Assembly: GCA_017651645.1 (NCBI GenBank)
Contig: JAGCCO010000178.1
Span: 1-5,184, forward strand
Source of the DNA: Bacteroidales bacterium
Lineage (GTDB): Bacteria > Bacteroidota > Bacteroidia > Bacteroidales > F082
DNA length: 5,184 nt
Direction: 5' to 3'
Shown one piece after another: positions 1 through 4,924 of the stretch (position 1 is the first letter of the stretch; each line of letters begins with the position of its first letter). The notes beneath the pieces are model-generated. The model was not told the DNA's origin, ran no database searches, and was given only the letters and a program-made list of their open reading frames with translations. Made by a program: the position numbers and the translations under genes.

Positions 1-141
1 CATGCCATTCCTCGATATCTACGCGTGCCATGTTCAGGGCTGACTTCATGGCAGCCTTGTCAGGCAATTGGAACACGCTACATACGACATCGGAAACGTG
101 ACTCTCCAGAGCATCGTAGGAGGCGGAGACCTCCGCCTTGA
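1..141. repeat. Terminal direct repeat, left copy (circular contig overlap)
   Basis: Bases 1-141 match 5044-5184 base for base. A perfect overlap of exactly 141 bases, lying inside one open reading frame that continues across the join, is what a k-mer assembler leaves when it closes a circle. The real molecule is then 5,043 bp. A biological terminal redundancy is possible but less likely, because the repeat interrupts the rep gene rather than flanking a functional end. Confidence 0.95.
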
Positions 142-1204
142 TATTGTGGTGCATATTGTACAGACACATGGTCTTACCGATAGCGTCTAACATCTGGTAC
201 TTATCGCTGAAATCGCGGTCTGCAACATACTTGTAGAGGTTCTGCAACTTGTTGCTTACAATCCGCTCCATGCGCCCAGTGTCGTGGGACTCCTTCAACC
301 CTACTGGCATCATATTAGAGTGGCTCGATAGGTCAAGTAGTTCGACTGGTTTTAGGTCGCGCTTACGCTTTGCCTGACGGTCAGTTTTGAGGAAACGAAA
401 GTGCTTAGCAGCGTACACTTTGAAGATATCGCGGCACAAGTCTGGAGTCATCAACTCGTCTATGAATAGATTGTGTACCAAATTGTGGTACAAGTCCCTC
501 AAACCAAGCCCTTCGGATGATATGGATATCTCAACGCGCCAAACGTCACGCGTAGAGGACAATTCCGCTTGTTTCCAGTGCTCCCGAATCCACGGTTTAT
601 CTTTCACCTCGCGGAGCTCCTTCGATTTGTTGTACATGTACACGCTAACACCTGACTGTCTGCTGCCCCAACGAATGGAGTCATAGACAGTGCAGCGCAT
701 ATCTTTGATGCCATACACACAAAACTTGTTGCTGCCAACACGAAGGTATGACGCGACAGTCTTACACACATACTTACGGAGGAACGTATCAGGAGCCAGA
801 CCACCCATGAAGTAATTGAAGTCGGCACACAAGTCAACGCGGGTGATGTTCAGGGGTGACCACTGCAAGGTTGCAAGGATATCGGTCAGGATAAAGTACC
901 AATCTGCCACGTACAGCACAGCGTTGTTCAACTTGATAGCGCCGCCGTCCTTGCGGTGACGCTCATCCTTTGGTTGGCATGCAATAGTGGCGACTGTGTA
1001 CTTACCAAACAGCACTTCACGCTGCCACTCATAACCCTTGATGTAATGGAGCGAGGCGACCAACTTGTAAGTACGGTGATTCCCTAAACGGTCAGCGTTC
1101 GGGGATATCTTTTCCTCCCACTCTGGGGGGCAAGCATGCGGGACGCTACAAAACAGTTGCATCCAGTCAATCGCGTATGCTGTGCGTGGTGTCTTTTGAG
1201 CCAT
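1..1204 (-). CDS. rep: Rolling-circle replication initiation protein (Rep_trans/replication initiation factor type), N-terminal 401 codons
   Basis: This is the N-terminal part of a 440-aa protein; across the circle junction it continues at 5043-4925. It most likely nicks the double-strand origin and starts rolling-circle replication. Seen in the sequence: RVDLCADF at residues 122-129, SVYMYNKSKEL at 187-197 and WRVEISI at 222-228. This order fits the replication initiation factor family (Pfam Rep_trans, including RstA/MobT/pT181-like proteins). Asp124, Asp128 and Glu225 are candidate metal ligands and Tyr189 or Tyr191 candidate nucleophiles; these assignments are inferred. Start ATG at 1204-1202 is the first in frame and follows an attenuator-like leader (1207-1273). 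Met15 is a less likely alternative. No Shine-Dalgarno is visible. The family-level call is good; the exact subfamily (phage or plasmid) cannot be set by eye. Confidence 0.85.
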   Translation of the reverse strand, partial: MAQKTPRTAYAIDWMQLFCSVPHACPPEWEEKISPNADRLGNHRTYKLVASLHYIKGYEWQREVLFGKYTVATIACQPKDERHRKDGGAIKLNNAVLYVADWYFILTDILATLQWSPLNITRVDLCADFNYFMGGLAPDTFLRKYVCKTVASYLRVGSNKFCVYGIKDMRCTVYDSIRWGSRQSGVSVYMYNKSKELREVKDKPWIREHWKQAELSSTRDVWRVEISISSEGLGLRDLYHNLVHNLFIDELMTPDLCRDIFKVYAAKHFRFLKTDRQAKRKRDLKPVELLDLSSHSNMMPVGLKESHDTGRMERIVSNKLQNLYKYVADRDFSDKYQMLDAIGKTMCLYNMHHNIKAEVSASYDALESHVSDVVCSVFQLPDKAAMKSALNMARVDIEEWH

Positions 1205-1206
1205 AA

Positions 1207-1273
1207 GAAAACGAGTATATCTGTAAACAAAATGAAAACGAGTGAGCCGCCTAAGCGGCAAACACTCGTTTTC
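1207..1273 (-). promoter_or_regulatory. Attenuator-like leader hairpin before rep, possible double-strand origin
   Basis: On the minus strand, GAAAACGAGTG (1273-1263) pairs perfectly with CACTCGTTTTC (1244-1234). Inside lies a second stem, GCCGC/GCGGC (1259-1255 with 1250-1246), closed by a TTAG loop. A second copy of the right arm, ACTCGTTTTC (1216-1207), ends two bases before the rep start codon. The 5' arm can therefore pair with either its hairpin partner (11 bp) or the ribosome-binding region (10 bp), but not both. That is the layout of a translational attenuator. The same repeats beside rep could equally be Rep-binding/nicking sites. The structure is seen; the role is inferred. Confidence 0.6.
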
Positions 1274-1343
1274 TCATGCACTTGCGCGGAACCCTATCCC
1301 TTGGCAGCGGCACCACCCGCCCACCTCCGTTTCGGATTCCGAT

Positions 1344-1374
1344 GCAAAATTATATATAACCGTGGTAATGTTAA
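1344..1374 (-). promoter_or_regulatory. Putative Bacteroidetes-type promoter for rep
   Basis: The minus strand reads TAATTTTGC at 1352-1344, a full match to the Bacteroidetes -7 box TAnnTTTGC. A TTAA at 1374-1371 sits about 18 bp upstream where the -33 TTTG box should be and matches it only partly. Transcription would begin near 1337 and give a leader of about 130 nt containing the attenuator-like hairpin. The sequence CCGTTTCGGA (1327-1336, + strand), at about +1 to +10, recurs inverted in the DUF6266 gene leader. Confidence 0.5.
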
Positions 1375-1498
1375 GTAGGGATTTCCCTATTCATCACCCT
1401 TTGCCCCTCTATTCATACAATGTCCGAATAACCGAATATGTAATGATGATGCTACAGTACCAACCTATCGGTTTGGTCTTTCGCATCATCAACCGCAC

Positions 1499-1534
1499 AA
1501 AAGAAGGCGGAGAATCTCACGACTCCCCGCCTTC
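1499..1534 (-). terminator. Rho-independent-type terminator after the DUF6266-like gene
   Basis: On the minus strand GAAGGCGG (1534-1527) pairs with CCGCCTTC (1510-1503) across a 16-base interior. The interior can add an AG/CT pair if two G residues bulge. The stem is followed at once by TTTTGTG. It lies about 60 bp beyond the stop codon at 1593, so it would separate the abundant-protein transcript from rep. Confidence 0.65.
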
Positions 1535-1592
1535 GCCGTCTGTATTATGTAGATACGAAGTACTACCTACTTAGTTGCTGACTGAAAAGGCT

Positions 1593-2846
1593 TTAATCGC
1601 CACTTTCTCCGTAGAGGATAGTGCCAAGGTTCTGTTTAACCTCGCCACCCTGAACAAGGAGCAAAGTGTATTGCTCGACAGTTGCGCCCATTGTGAAGGT
1701 AGCGCCAGTGATAGCACCATCAACACCAATAGCGTGGTCAGTGCCAACCTGAGAACCGTCCTTCATGACACGAAGCGCGAACGAACCGTCATTCGTGCCA
1801 GTACCCTCAATGTTAGTAGCGGCGAGCCCCATGACATCTTCATAGTTCTCGTCGTTGAGAGGTACATTTTTCCATGCGTTATACAACATGATGCGCGTTG
1901 CGTGGAAAGGAGCGACTGGAGTTGCAACAGCAGTACCTACGCCTGCATTGTTGAGATAGCGCTCGCTTTCGGTAGTGATACCACCGTTTGCGATAGCATC
2001 AAGACAGTACTGCAAAGAGTAGTAGCGTTCGCTCGATGACTCGTTAGCGGTCATCTGGGCGGAAGAACGGAGCCAAGTATCATCACTATTCTTGCGAGAT
2101 ACGATGATAGCAGCAGCTACACAGTAGTCGGCATCAAAACCGAAGTTCACCTTACCGTCAGCAAAGTTGAGCACTGTGAAAGTACCCTCGTTGCGGTCAT
2201 TTGGCTTGGTGATAGCGCCGTCAGTGATGAAAGCGGTGGACAGTGGTGCCTCGCTACCGTCACTTTCACGAGGGTCAAGGATGACACGCGCAAAGACGAA
2301 CTCGTTCGGCGTGCTGCTGTTCTTCTGCATGACGCAGAAAGTCAACTGGTCGCCACGCTGCAAACCGTACTTGTCAAGAACACCCTGATACGTGTTTGTA
2401 TCGAGTGCCATTGCCATGTAAGCATCTGCTGACGCGTCAACGACTGCCACCTTTGGCAGCGTACCCTTGGAAATAACATAGTTGTTAGGTACAAGGATAT
2501 CAGTTCCAAGAGGTGAGAACTCGAAAATCTCATAGTAGAATGAACCCGCAGCAATCTCATTGGCAACGCGCTCACGGAGTGCTTTCAGGTTCTTCTTCAT
2601 GAAATAGGACATAGATGCCTGACCCTTCTGCAAACCCTCGAAAGAGTGGTCTGCAATCGCAGACATATTACTATACGCTTGCGCGATAGTGTTGAGGAAG
2701 ATGCGTTGAATCATCTGTGCCTCTGTTTGTGGATTCTTCACCACATCAGCCTTTGCCCTGACAACCTGCTTACCATTGGAGCGCGAGAACACCAATGAGC
2801 CGACCTTACCGCGAGCATGACCGAGTAACATGTTTCCCTTTGACAT
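1593..2846 (-). CDS. DUF6266-like protein, 417 aa; candidate main virion protein
   Basis: The N-terminus (residues about 4-48) has the glycine/basic pattern of DUF6266, an uncharacterised Bacteroidetes family: GKVGSLVFSRSNGKQVVR at 13-30, then KNPQTEAQMIQR at 37-48. The rest (about 50-417) is rich in alternating hydrophobic and Thr/Ser/Gly residues, with many short strand-like segments (for example EFVFARVIL and GKVNFGF), suggesting a beta-rich fold. There is no signal peptide or membrane segment. As recalled, family members are often shorter, about 200 aa, so this would be a long version. It has its own putative promoter with an 11-bp repeat array and its own terminator, so it is a separate transcription unit. 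As the longest non-replication gene on a phage-like 5-kb circle it is the only candidate for the capsid or coat protein, but that is inference; an adhesin or other surface role cannot be excluded. Start ATG 2846-2844 keeps the conserved N-terminus. Confidence 0.8.
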   Translation of the reverse strand: MSKGNMLLGHARGKVGSLVFSRSNGKQVVRAKADVVKNPQTEAQMIQRIFLNTIAQAYSNMSAIADHSFEGLQKGQASMSYFMKKNLKALRERVANEIAAGSFYYEIFEFSPLGTDILVPNNYVISKGTLPKVAVVDASADAYMAMALDTNTYQGVLDKYGLQRGDQLTFCVMQKNSSTPNEFVFARVILDPRESDGSEAPLSTAFITDGAITKPNDRNEGTFTVLNFADGKVNFGFDADYCVAAAIIVSRKNSDDTWLRSSAQMTANESSSERYYSLQYCLDAIANGGITTESERYLNNAGVGTAVATPVAPFHATRIMLYNAWKNVPLNDENYEDVMGLAATNIEGTGTNDGSFALRVMKDGSQVGTDHAIGVDGAITGATFTMGATVEQYTLLLVQGGEVKQNLGTILYGESGD

Positions 2847-2868
2847 AGGATATAATGATGTTTAGTAT

Positions 2869-2885
2869 GTCGCCTTCGGGGCGAC
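2869..2885 (-). promoter_or_regulatory. Leader hairpin before the DUF6266-like gene
   Basis: GTCGCC (2869-2874) and GGCGAC (2880-2885) form a perfect 6-bp stem with a 5-nt loop, 23-39 nt upstream of the start codon and inside the predicted 5' leader. It may stabilise the mRNA or modulate translation; the sequence gives no more. Confidence 0.4.
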
Positions 2886-2925
2886 TCCGTTGTAAGGACT
2901 CCGAAACGGTACATCTTTACGGTTG

Positions 2926-2934
2926 GCAAAGTTA
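2926..2934 (-). promoter_or_regulatory. Putative -7 box of the DUF6266-like gene promoter
   Basis: The minus strand reads TAACTTTGC, a perfect TAnnTTTGC, about 80 bp upstream of the ATG, with a start site expected near 2919. No TTTG-like -33 box is present at the right distance. That place is taken by the first 11-bp repeat (2951-2961), as expected of an activator-dependent or repressor-controlled promoter. The expected leader is about 73 nt and contains the hairpin at 2869-2885. Confidence 0.55.
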
Positions 2935-2950
2935 CAAAATATGAATGATA

Positions 2951-2994
2951 GGAGTTGAGTCGGAGGTAAGTCGGAGTTGAGTCGGAGTTATGTC
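2951..2994. repeat. Four tandem 11-bp repeats (iteron-like)
   Basis: Four contiguous 11-bp units run without gaps: GGAGTTGAGTC, GGAGGTAAGTC, GGAGTTGAGTC and GGAGTTATGTC; units 1 and 3 are identical and all share GGAG and GTC. A partial fifth (GGAAAT) follows. A period of 11 bp places each unit on nearly the same face of the helix. The array covers about -31 to -74 of the putative promoter at 2926-2934. Isolated GGAGTC/GACTCC copies lie on both sides (2884-2888 region, 2897-2902, 3011-3016). It is probably a cooperative protein-binding array, with Rep or a host regulator as possible ligand. Confidence 0.75.
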
Positions 2995-3060
2995 GGAAAT
3001 GGAAATTTTCGGAGTCGAAATTGTTCAAAATGTACGATTTGTTAAAGTTTGTGAACAGCA

Positions 3061-3074
3061 GCCGCGCAAGCGGC
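3061..3074. repeat. GC hairpin related to the one in the rep leader
   Basis: GCCGC-GCAA-GCGGC forms a 5-bp stem with a tetraloop. It matches GCCGC-CTAA-GCGGC at 1246-1259 in 12 of 14 bases and in the same orientation. It lies at the boundary of the GC-rich tract, just beyond the 11-bp repeats. A shared recognition element for Rep is one possibility. Confidence 0.4.
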
Positions 3075-3120
3075 GCAGGGATAGTTTTGCAAACTCCACT
3101 TTACAAACGACATCCTGAAT

Positions 3121-3600
3121 GACGCACACGCCGCACGGCTAAGGGAACGAACCAAACGGAGCCGCTCGCAGCGGAGCCAAGCGAAGCGGAGGCGGAGCGA
3201 GGCGGCGAACGAAGGGAAGCCGCGAGAAGCCAAGGAAGCCACACCTGCCACGCCGCCACGGGGGCGGCGAAGCCGCAAACCCCACGCGGCAGAGGGCAGG
3301 CGAGCGTAGCGAGCAGGCGAGCGTAGCGAGCGAAGCCGAAGCCGCCGCGAGGCGAGCGGCAACGAGCCGAGCCCCGAACGCCAAACACCCCGCAGGGGCG
3401 GGTAGCAAGCCGCCGACGGCGCGGGCGGAGCCCGAACGAGCAACCGAGGCGAACGAGAGAAGCGAGAGACGAACGCGCGCAAGCAAGCCCGACCCAAGAC
3501 ACGCCGTAGGCGAAGGCGAGGGACGAGGCGCAGCGAGCACGAAGGAACGAGGGAACGAGAGAGGCGAGGGCAGCGAGAGAGGGCGAGGGCGCGGCATCGG
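3121..3600. other. GC-rich, T-depleted tract without credible genes
   Basis: By direct count, the + strand has only 8 T in these 480 bases, while GC is about 70%; flanking sequence is far more balanced. The tract is built from short overlapping words such as GCGAG, GCGAAG and GGCGG, plus small hairpins such as CGCCGCC-ACGGG-GGCGGCG (3251-3269) and CCCC-GCA-GGGG (3388-3398). Three overlapping minus-strand frames stay open here only because stop codons need A/T; their products are Arg/Ser/Ala/Pro-rich and low in complexity, so I do not call them. Possible roles are a structured non-coding RNA, a packaging or replication signal, or a spacer with strand-biased composition. Confidence 0.7.
3297..3330. 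repeat. 17-bp perfect tandem duplication
   Basis: CAGGCGAGCGTAGCGAG occurs twice back to back (3297-3313 and 3314-3330) with no mismatch. It sits inside the T-depleted tract and points to slippage-driven growth there. Confidence 0.85.
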
Positions 3601-3653
3601 GCGCGCCGTCGGCGGCGTGTGGGGAAACAATTTAACTTTCATTAACCCGACCG

Positions 3654-3667
3654 TTTACACTTGTAAA
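3654..3667. promoter_or_regulatory. Palindromic operator-like site 1 (TTTACACTTGTAAA)
   Basis: TTTACA-CT-TGTAAA is a perfect 6-bp inverted repeat with a 2-bp spacer, typical in form for a dimeric DNA-binding protein. Its exact reverse complement occurs at 3756-3769 and a half copy at 3784-3792. Confidence 0.5.
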
Positions 3668-3703
3668 TCAGCCACTTACCATACTTTAAGGTTGGAAATT
3701 TAC

Positions 3704-3724
3704 TGTGGTGTTACAAACACCACA
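3704..3724. repeat. Perfect 9-bp hairpin with ACA loop
   Basis: TGTGGTGTT (3704-3712) pairs with AACACCACA (3716-3724) around a 3-nt loop. It lies between the two palindromic operator-like sites. There is no immediate T-run on either side, so it is not a normal terminator; a replication or packaging signal in ssDNA is possible. Confidence 0.6.
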
Positions 3725-3755
3725 ACGCTATCGCTTTTTATGACCGTAAAACGAC

Positions 3756-3769
3756 TTTACAAGTGTAAA
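3756..3769. promoter_or_regulatory. Palindromic operator-like site 2 (TTTACAAGTGTAAA)
   Basis: This is the exact reverse complement of the site at 3654-3667, starting 102 bp further on. With the flanking C/G it forms CTTTACA-AG-TGTAAAG. The half-site ACTTGTAAA at 3784-3792 follows 14 bp later, giving a cluster of three sites next to the large hairpin. Confidence 0.5.
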
Positions 3770-3783
3770 GCGAACGCCTTTCC

Positions 3784-3792
3784 ACTTGTAAA
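3784..3792. promoter_or_regulatory. Half copy of the operator-like site (ACTTGTAAA)
   Basis: ACTTGTAAA matches the right part of site 1 and the reverse complement of site 2. It ends one base before the left arm of the 33-bp inverted repeat at 3794. Confidence 0.35.
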
Positions 3793-3793
3793 A

Positions 3794-4028
3794 GACCCTG
3801 ACGGAATGGCATGGCGAGCGCGTCAGGAAGGGCGGAGATGAAAGCGGAGGCGGACAAGGGCGACCAGACGGAAGAGGGGCGCGGATGCCCGACCGCGCGC
3901 GGCGATAGGGCGCGCGGACGTGGCAAACGCGACCTACTGACGGCTGGGCGCACTTGGACGCTGACGCTTTCATATACGCCCTTCGTAGTGTAACGCTGAC
4001 GCGCTCGCCATGCCATTCCGTCAGGGTC
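3794..4028. repeat. 235-nt long hairpin with perfect 33-bp basal inverted repeats
   Basis: Bases 3794-3826 are the exact reverse complement of 3996-4028 (33 of 33). Inward, 3827-3845 pairs with 3966-3984 in 17 of 19 positions after an 11-nt bulge on the right side. A further 45 bp (3846-3890 with 3921-3965) match at about 29 positions. The tip is a perfect 8-bp stem, CCGCGCGC (3893-3900) with GCGCGCGG (3910-3917). All segments share one centre near 3905, so the whole unit folds as one rod. Candidate roles are a packaging signal, single-strand origin or replication terminator. It could also be a small inverted-repeat insertion, but no target duplication is visible. Confidence 0.85.
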
Positions 4029-4038
4029 ACAAAGAACA

Positions 4039-4068
4039 TAAAAACAGCGCCCCCCTTTCAAGGAACGC
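4039..4068 (-). terminator. Terminator after the P5-like gene
   Basis: On the minus strand GCGTTCCTT (4068-4060) pairs with GGGGGGCGC (4055-4047), partly through G-U pairs, around a GAAA tetraloop (4059-4056). CTG and then TTTTTAT follow. It lies 28 bp after the stop codon at 4097 and would end the ssb/P5-like transcript before the large hairpin. Confidence 0.65.
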
Positions 4069-4096
4069 CGTCATTCAGGAATCAAGTCAGCACCAT

Positions 4097-4528
4097 TCAC
4101 AGCATATCAAACGCCGCTTTCCATTCACTGTATGGCAGAATGTAGCCGCTTTCAAAGTAGCAGATGACACACGATAGATGATACAAGTCAGAATGTCCCC
4201 ACATTGGCTTACGCTCAAAGTCGCCCTCTATAAACTTTGGCAAGGTATCGGAGAGTGGTTCGTACAGATAAGATTCAGCATATTTCAACATATCCTCTTG
4301 CCATTCCTCTTTATTCATTGCTGCCCACCGTTTCAGTATAGGTTCCAAATCATGAAGTCCGTCGTGAGTCACAATACTAAAGAGCCTTACCAACATAGCA
4401 CGAACTCCAAATTCTGGCGCAACAAACACACACAGCCCTTCATTGGATTCCTTTGGTAGCATTCCCTTCCAACGCGTACCCTTCTTTATGCACGCGGGGT
4501 TATTACAGTCTATCGCGTGGGTATTCAT
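4097..4528 (-). CDS. P5-like phage structural/peptidoglycan-active protein, 143 aa
   Basis: The pattern resembles proteins annotated as 'structural protein P5' or lysozyme-like in Bacteroidetes phages, which often start with an NNPxNIR-type motif. Here this is CNNPACIKKGTRWKG (residues 8-22), followed by GVRAML (41-46), HDGLHDLEPILKRWA (55-69) and a C-terminal segment with FESGYILPYSEW that matches the usual 'ExG...P' end. Such proteins are thought to be virion-associated enzymes that open peptidoglycan at entry, or lysis enzymes; here that is inferred. The canonical NIR is changed to CIK, and the five cysteines (8, 13, 33, 120, 123) are unusual. There is no signal peptide. The ATG overlaps the stop of the ssb-like gene as ATGA, so translation is probably coupled. 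A terminator follows at 4039-4068. Confidence 0.65.
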   Translation of the reverse strand: MNTHAIDCNNPACIKKGTRWKGMLPKESNEGLCVFVAPEFGVRAMLVRLFSIVTHDGLHDLEPILKRWAAMNKEEWQEDMLKYAESYLYEPLSDTLPKFIEGDFERKPMWGHSDLYHLSCVICYFESGYILPYSEWKAAFDML

Positions 4529-4812
4529 AGCAGCATCATTCTTTGGATTGTAAACTCGTTGGCATACTTTACAGCATCATTCTTGGTCTTGTACTCTCTC
4601 GCCTGACAAACCATATGAACTGACACTATAGCACTGTCAGGTACGTTTAGCGCCTCAATTGACTCCGCATCGCCTTGTACAGCCTCCGCGTAGAATGATG
4701 AGAAACCGTCGTGTAGGATGAAACCCTTTGACTTGAACACTTGCGATTGTCCTTGTCTGTCTGTGTACTCCCTACTCTCGAGGGGAAACACTTTGATTAC
4801 CTTTGCAACCAT
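4525..4812 (-). CDS. Single-stranded DNA-binding protein-like, OB-fold, 95 aa
   Basis: The protein is small, with a beta-strand pattern like Bacteroidetes OB-fold proteins (DUF3127/SSB-like): KVIKVFPLESREYTDRQGQ at residues 4-22, an aromatic-containing strand KSKGFILHDGFSSFYAEAV near 28-46, and a closing strand pair with VSVHMVCQAREYKTK and YANEFTIQRM near the C-terminus. It most likely coats the single strand displaced in rolling-circle replication, like phage gpV-type proteins. There is no acidic tail of the bacterial SSB kind. It lies 112 bp after rep and overlaps the P5-like gene by 4 bp. The start ATG 4812-4810 follows an A/T-rich leader without Shine-Dalgarno. The fold is inferred from pattern only. 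Confidence 0.65.
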   Translation of the reverse strand: MVAKVIKVFPLESREYTDRQGQSQVFKSKGFILHDGFSSFYAEAVQGDAESIEALNVPDSAIVSVHMVCQAREYKTKNDAVKYANEFTIQRMMLL

Positions 4813-4924
4813 GATTGAATTAGTTTTGATGAGTGAATAAATTATGTATGTGCCGTGTCCTACAATACAGTAGGGTGGCGAAATGTCCTATCAACAAGTA
4901 CGAACCATAGTTCGTCAGCACTGT
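4813..4924 (-). other. Rep-ssb intergenic spacer with small hairpins
   Basis: This 112-bp gap contains ACGAAC-CATA-GTTCGT (4900-4915, 6-bp perfect stem) and CCTAC-N6-GTAGG (4859-4874). Neither is followed by a clear T-run, so a rep terminator is not evident and read-through from rep into ssb is possible. Confidence 0.5.
4837..4865 (-). promoter_or_regulatory. Possible promoter for the ssb/P5-like operon
   Basis: On the minus strand TTG (4865-4863) and TAATTTAT (4844-4837) are 18 bp apart, close to the Bacteroidetes -33/-7 arrangement although the last bases differ from TTTG. The predicted start near 4830 leaves an 18-nt leader before the ATG at 4812. Confidence 0.35.

Larger units (their letters stand above)
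1274..1592. other. Intergenic region between the DUF6266 gene and rep
   Basis: This 320-bp gap holds the terminator of the upstream gene (1499-1534), the putative rep promoter (1344-1374) and the start of the rep leader. In between, ACCAACC-TATC-GGTTTGGT near 1459-1477 forms a short hairpin with one bulged base. I see no RNA gene. Plus-strand open frames here have no family resemblance and overlap these signals, so I do not call them. Confidence 0.6.

Noticed and set aside
1..141. Biological terminal repeat as in linear phage DNA
   Set aside because: The repeat lies in the middle of rep and its length is typical of a k-mer overlap; a circle is simpler.
474..642. Small palindromes within rep: TGTACCA-N5-TGGTACA (474-492) and TGTACATGTACA (631-642)
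   Set aside because: Both lie in coding sequence. The second is produced by the codons of the VYMYN motif, so it needs no further explanation.
1084..1281. 65-aa minus-strand frame starting at GTG 1281, overlapping the rep leader and start
   Set aside because: It could be imagined as a leader peptide for attenuation, but it has no ATG or ribosome site, and most of it is the shifted frame of rep.
1242..1574. 110-aa + strand frame in the intergenic region
   Set aside because: It covers the predicted rep promoter and a terminator and has no family resemblance.
1575..2039. 154-aa + strand open frame
   Set aside because: It is antisense to the DUF6266-like gene and has no recognisable features; a shadow of that gene.
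2951..2994. CRISPR array
   Set aside because: The units are 11 bp, contiguous and without spacers.
3042..3642. Three overlapping minus-strand open frames (151, 133 and 167 aa)
   Set aside because: All three frames are open because the tract is T-poor on one strand and GC-rich. The products are low-complexity Arg/Ala/Ser/Pro sequence with no family pattern.
3728..4061. Minus-strand frames of 103 and 107 aa across the long hairpin, and + strand frames of 74, 60 and 63 aa there
   Set aside because: They read through inverted-repeat arms, which is why DPDGMAWRARQ appears on both strands. The peptide is a by-product of the repeat.
4900..4915. Rho-independent terminator of rep
   Set aside because: The 6-bp hairpin is not followed by a T-run on the minus strand.
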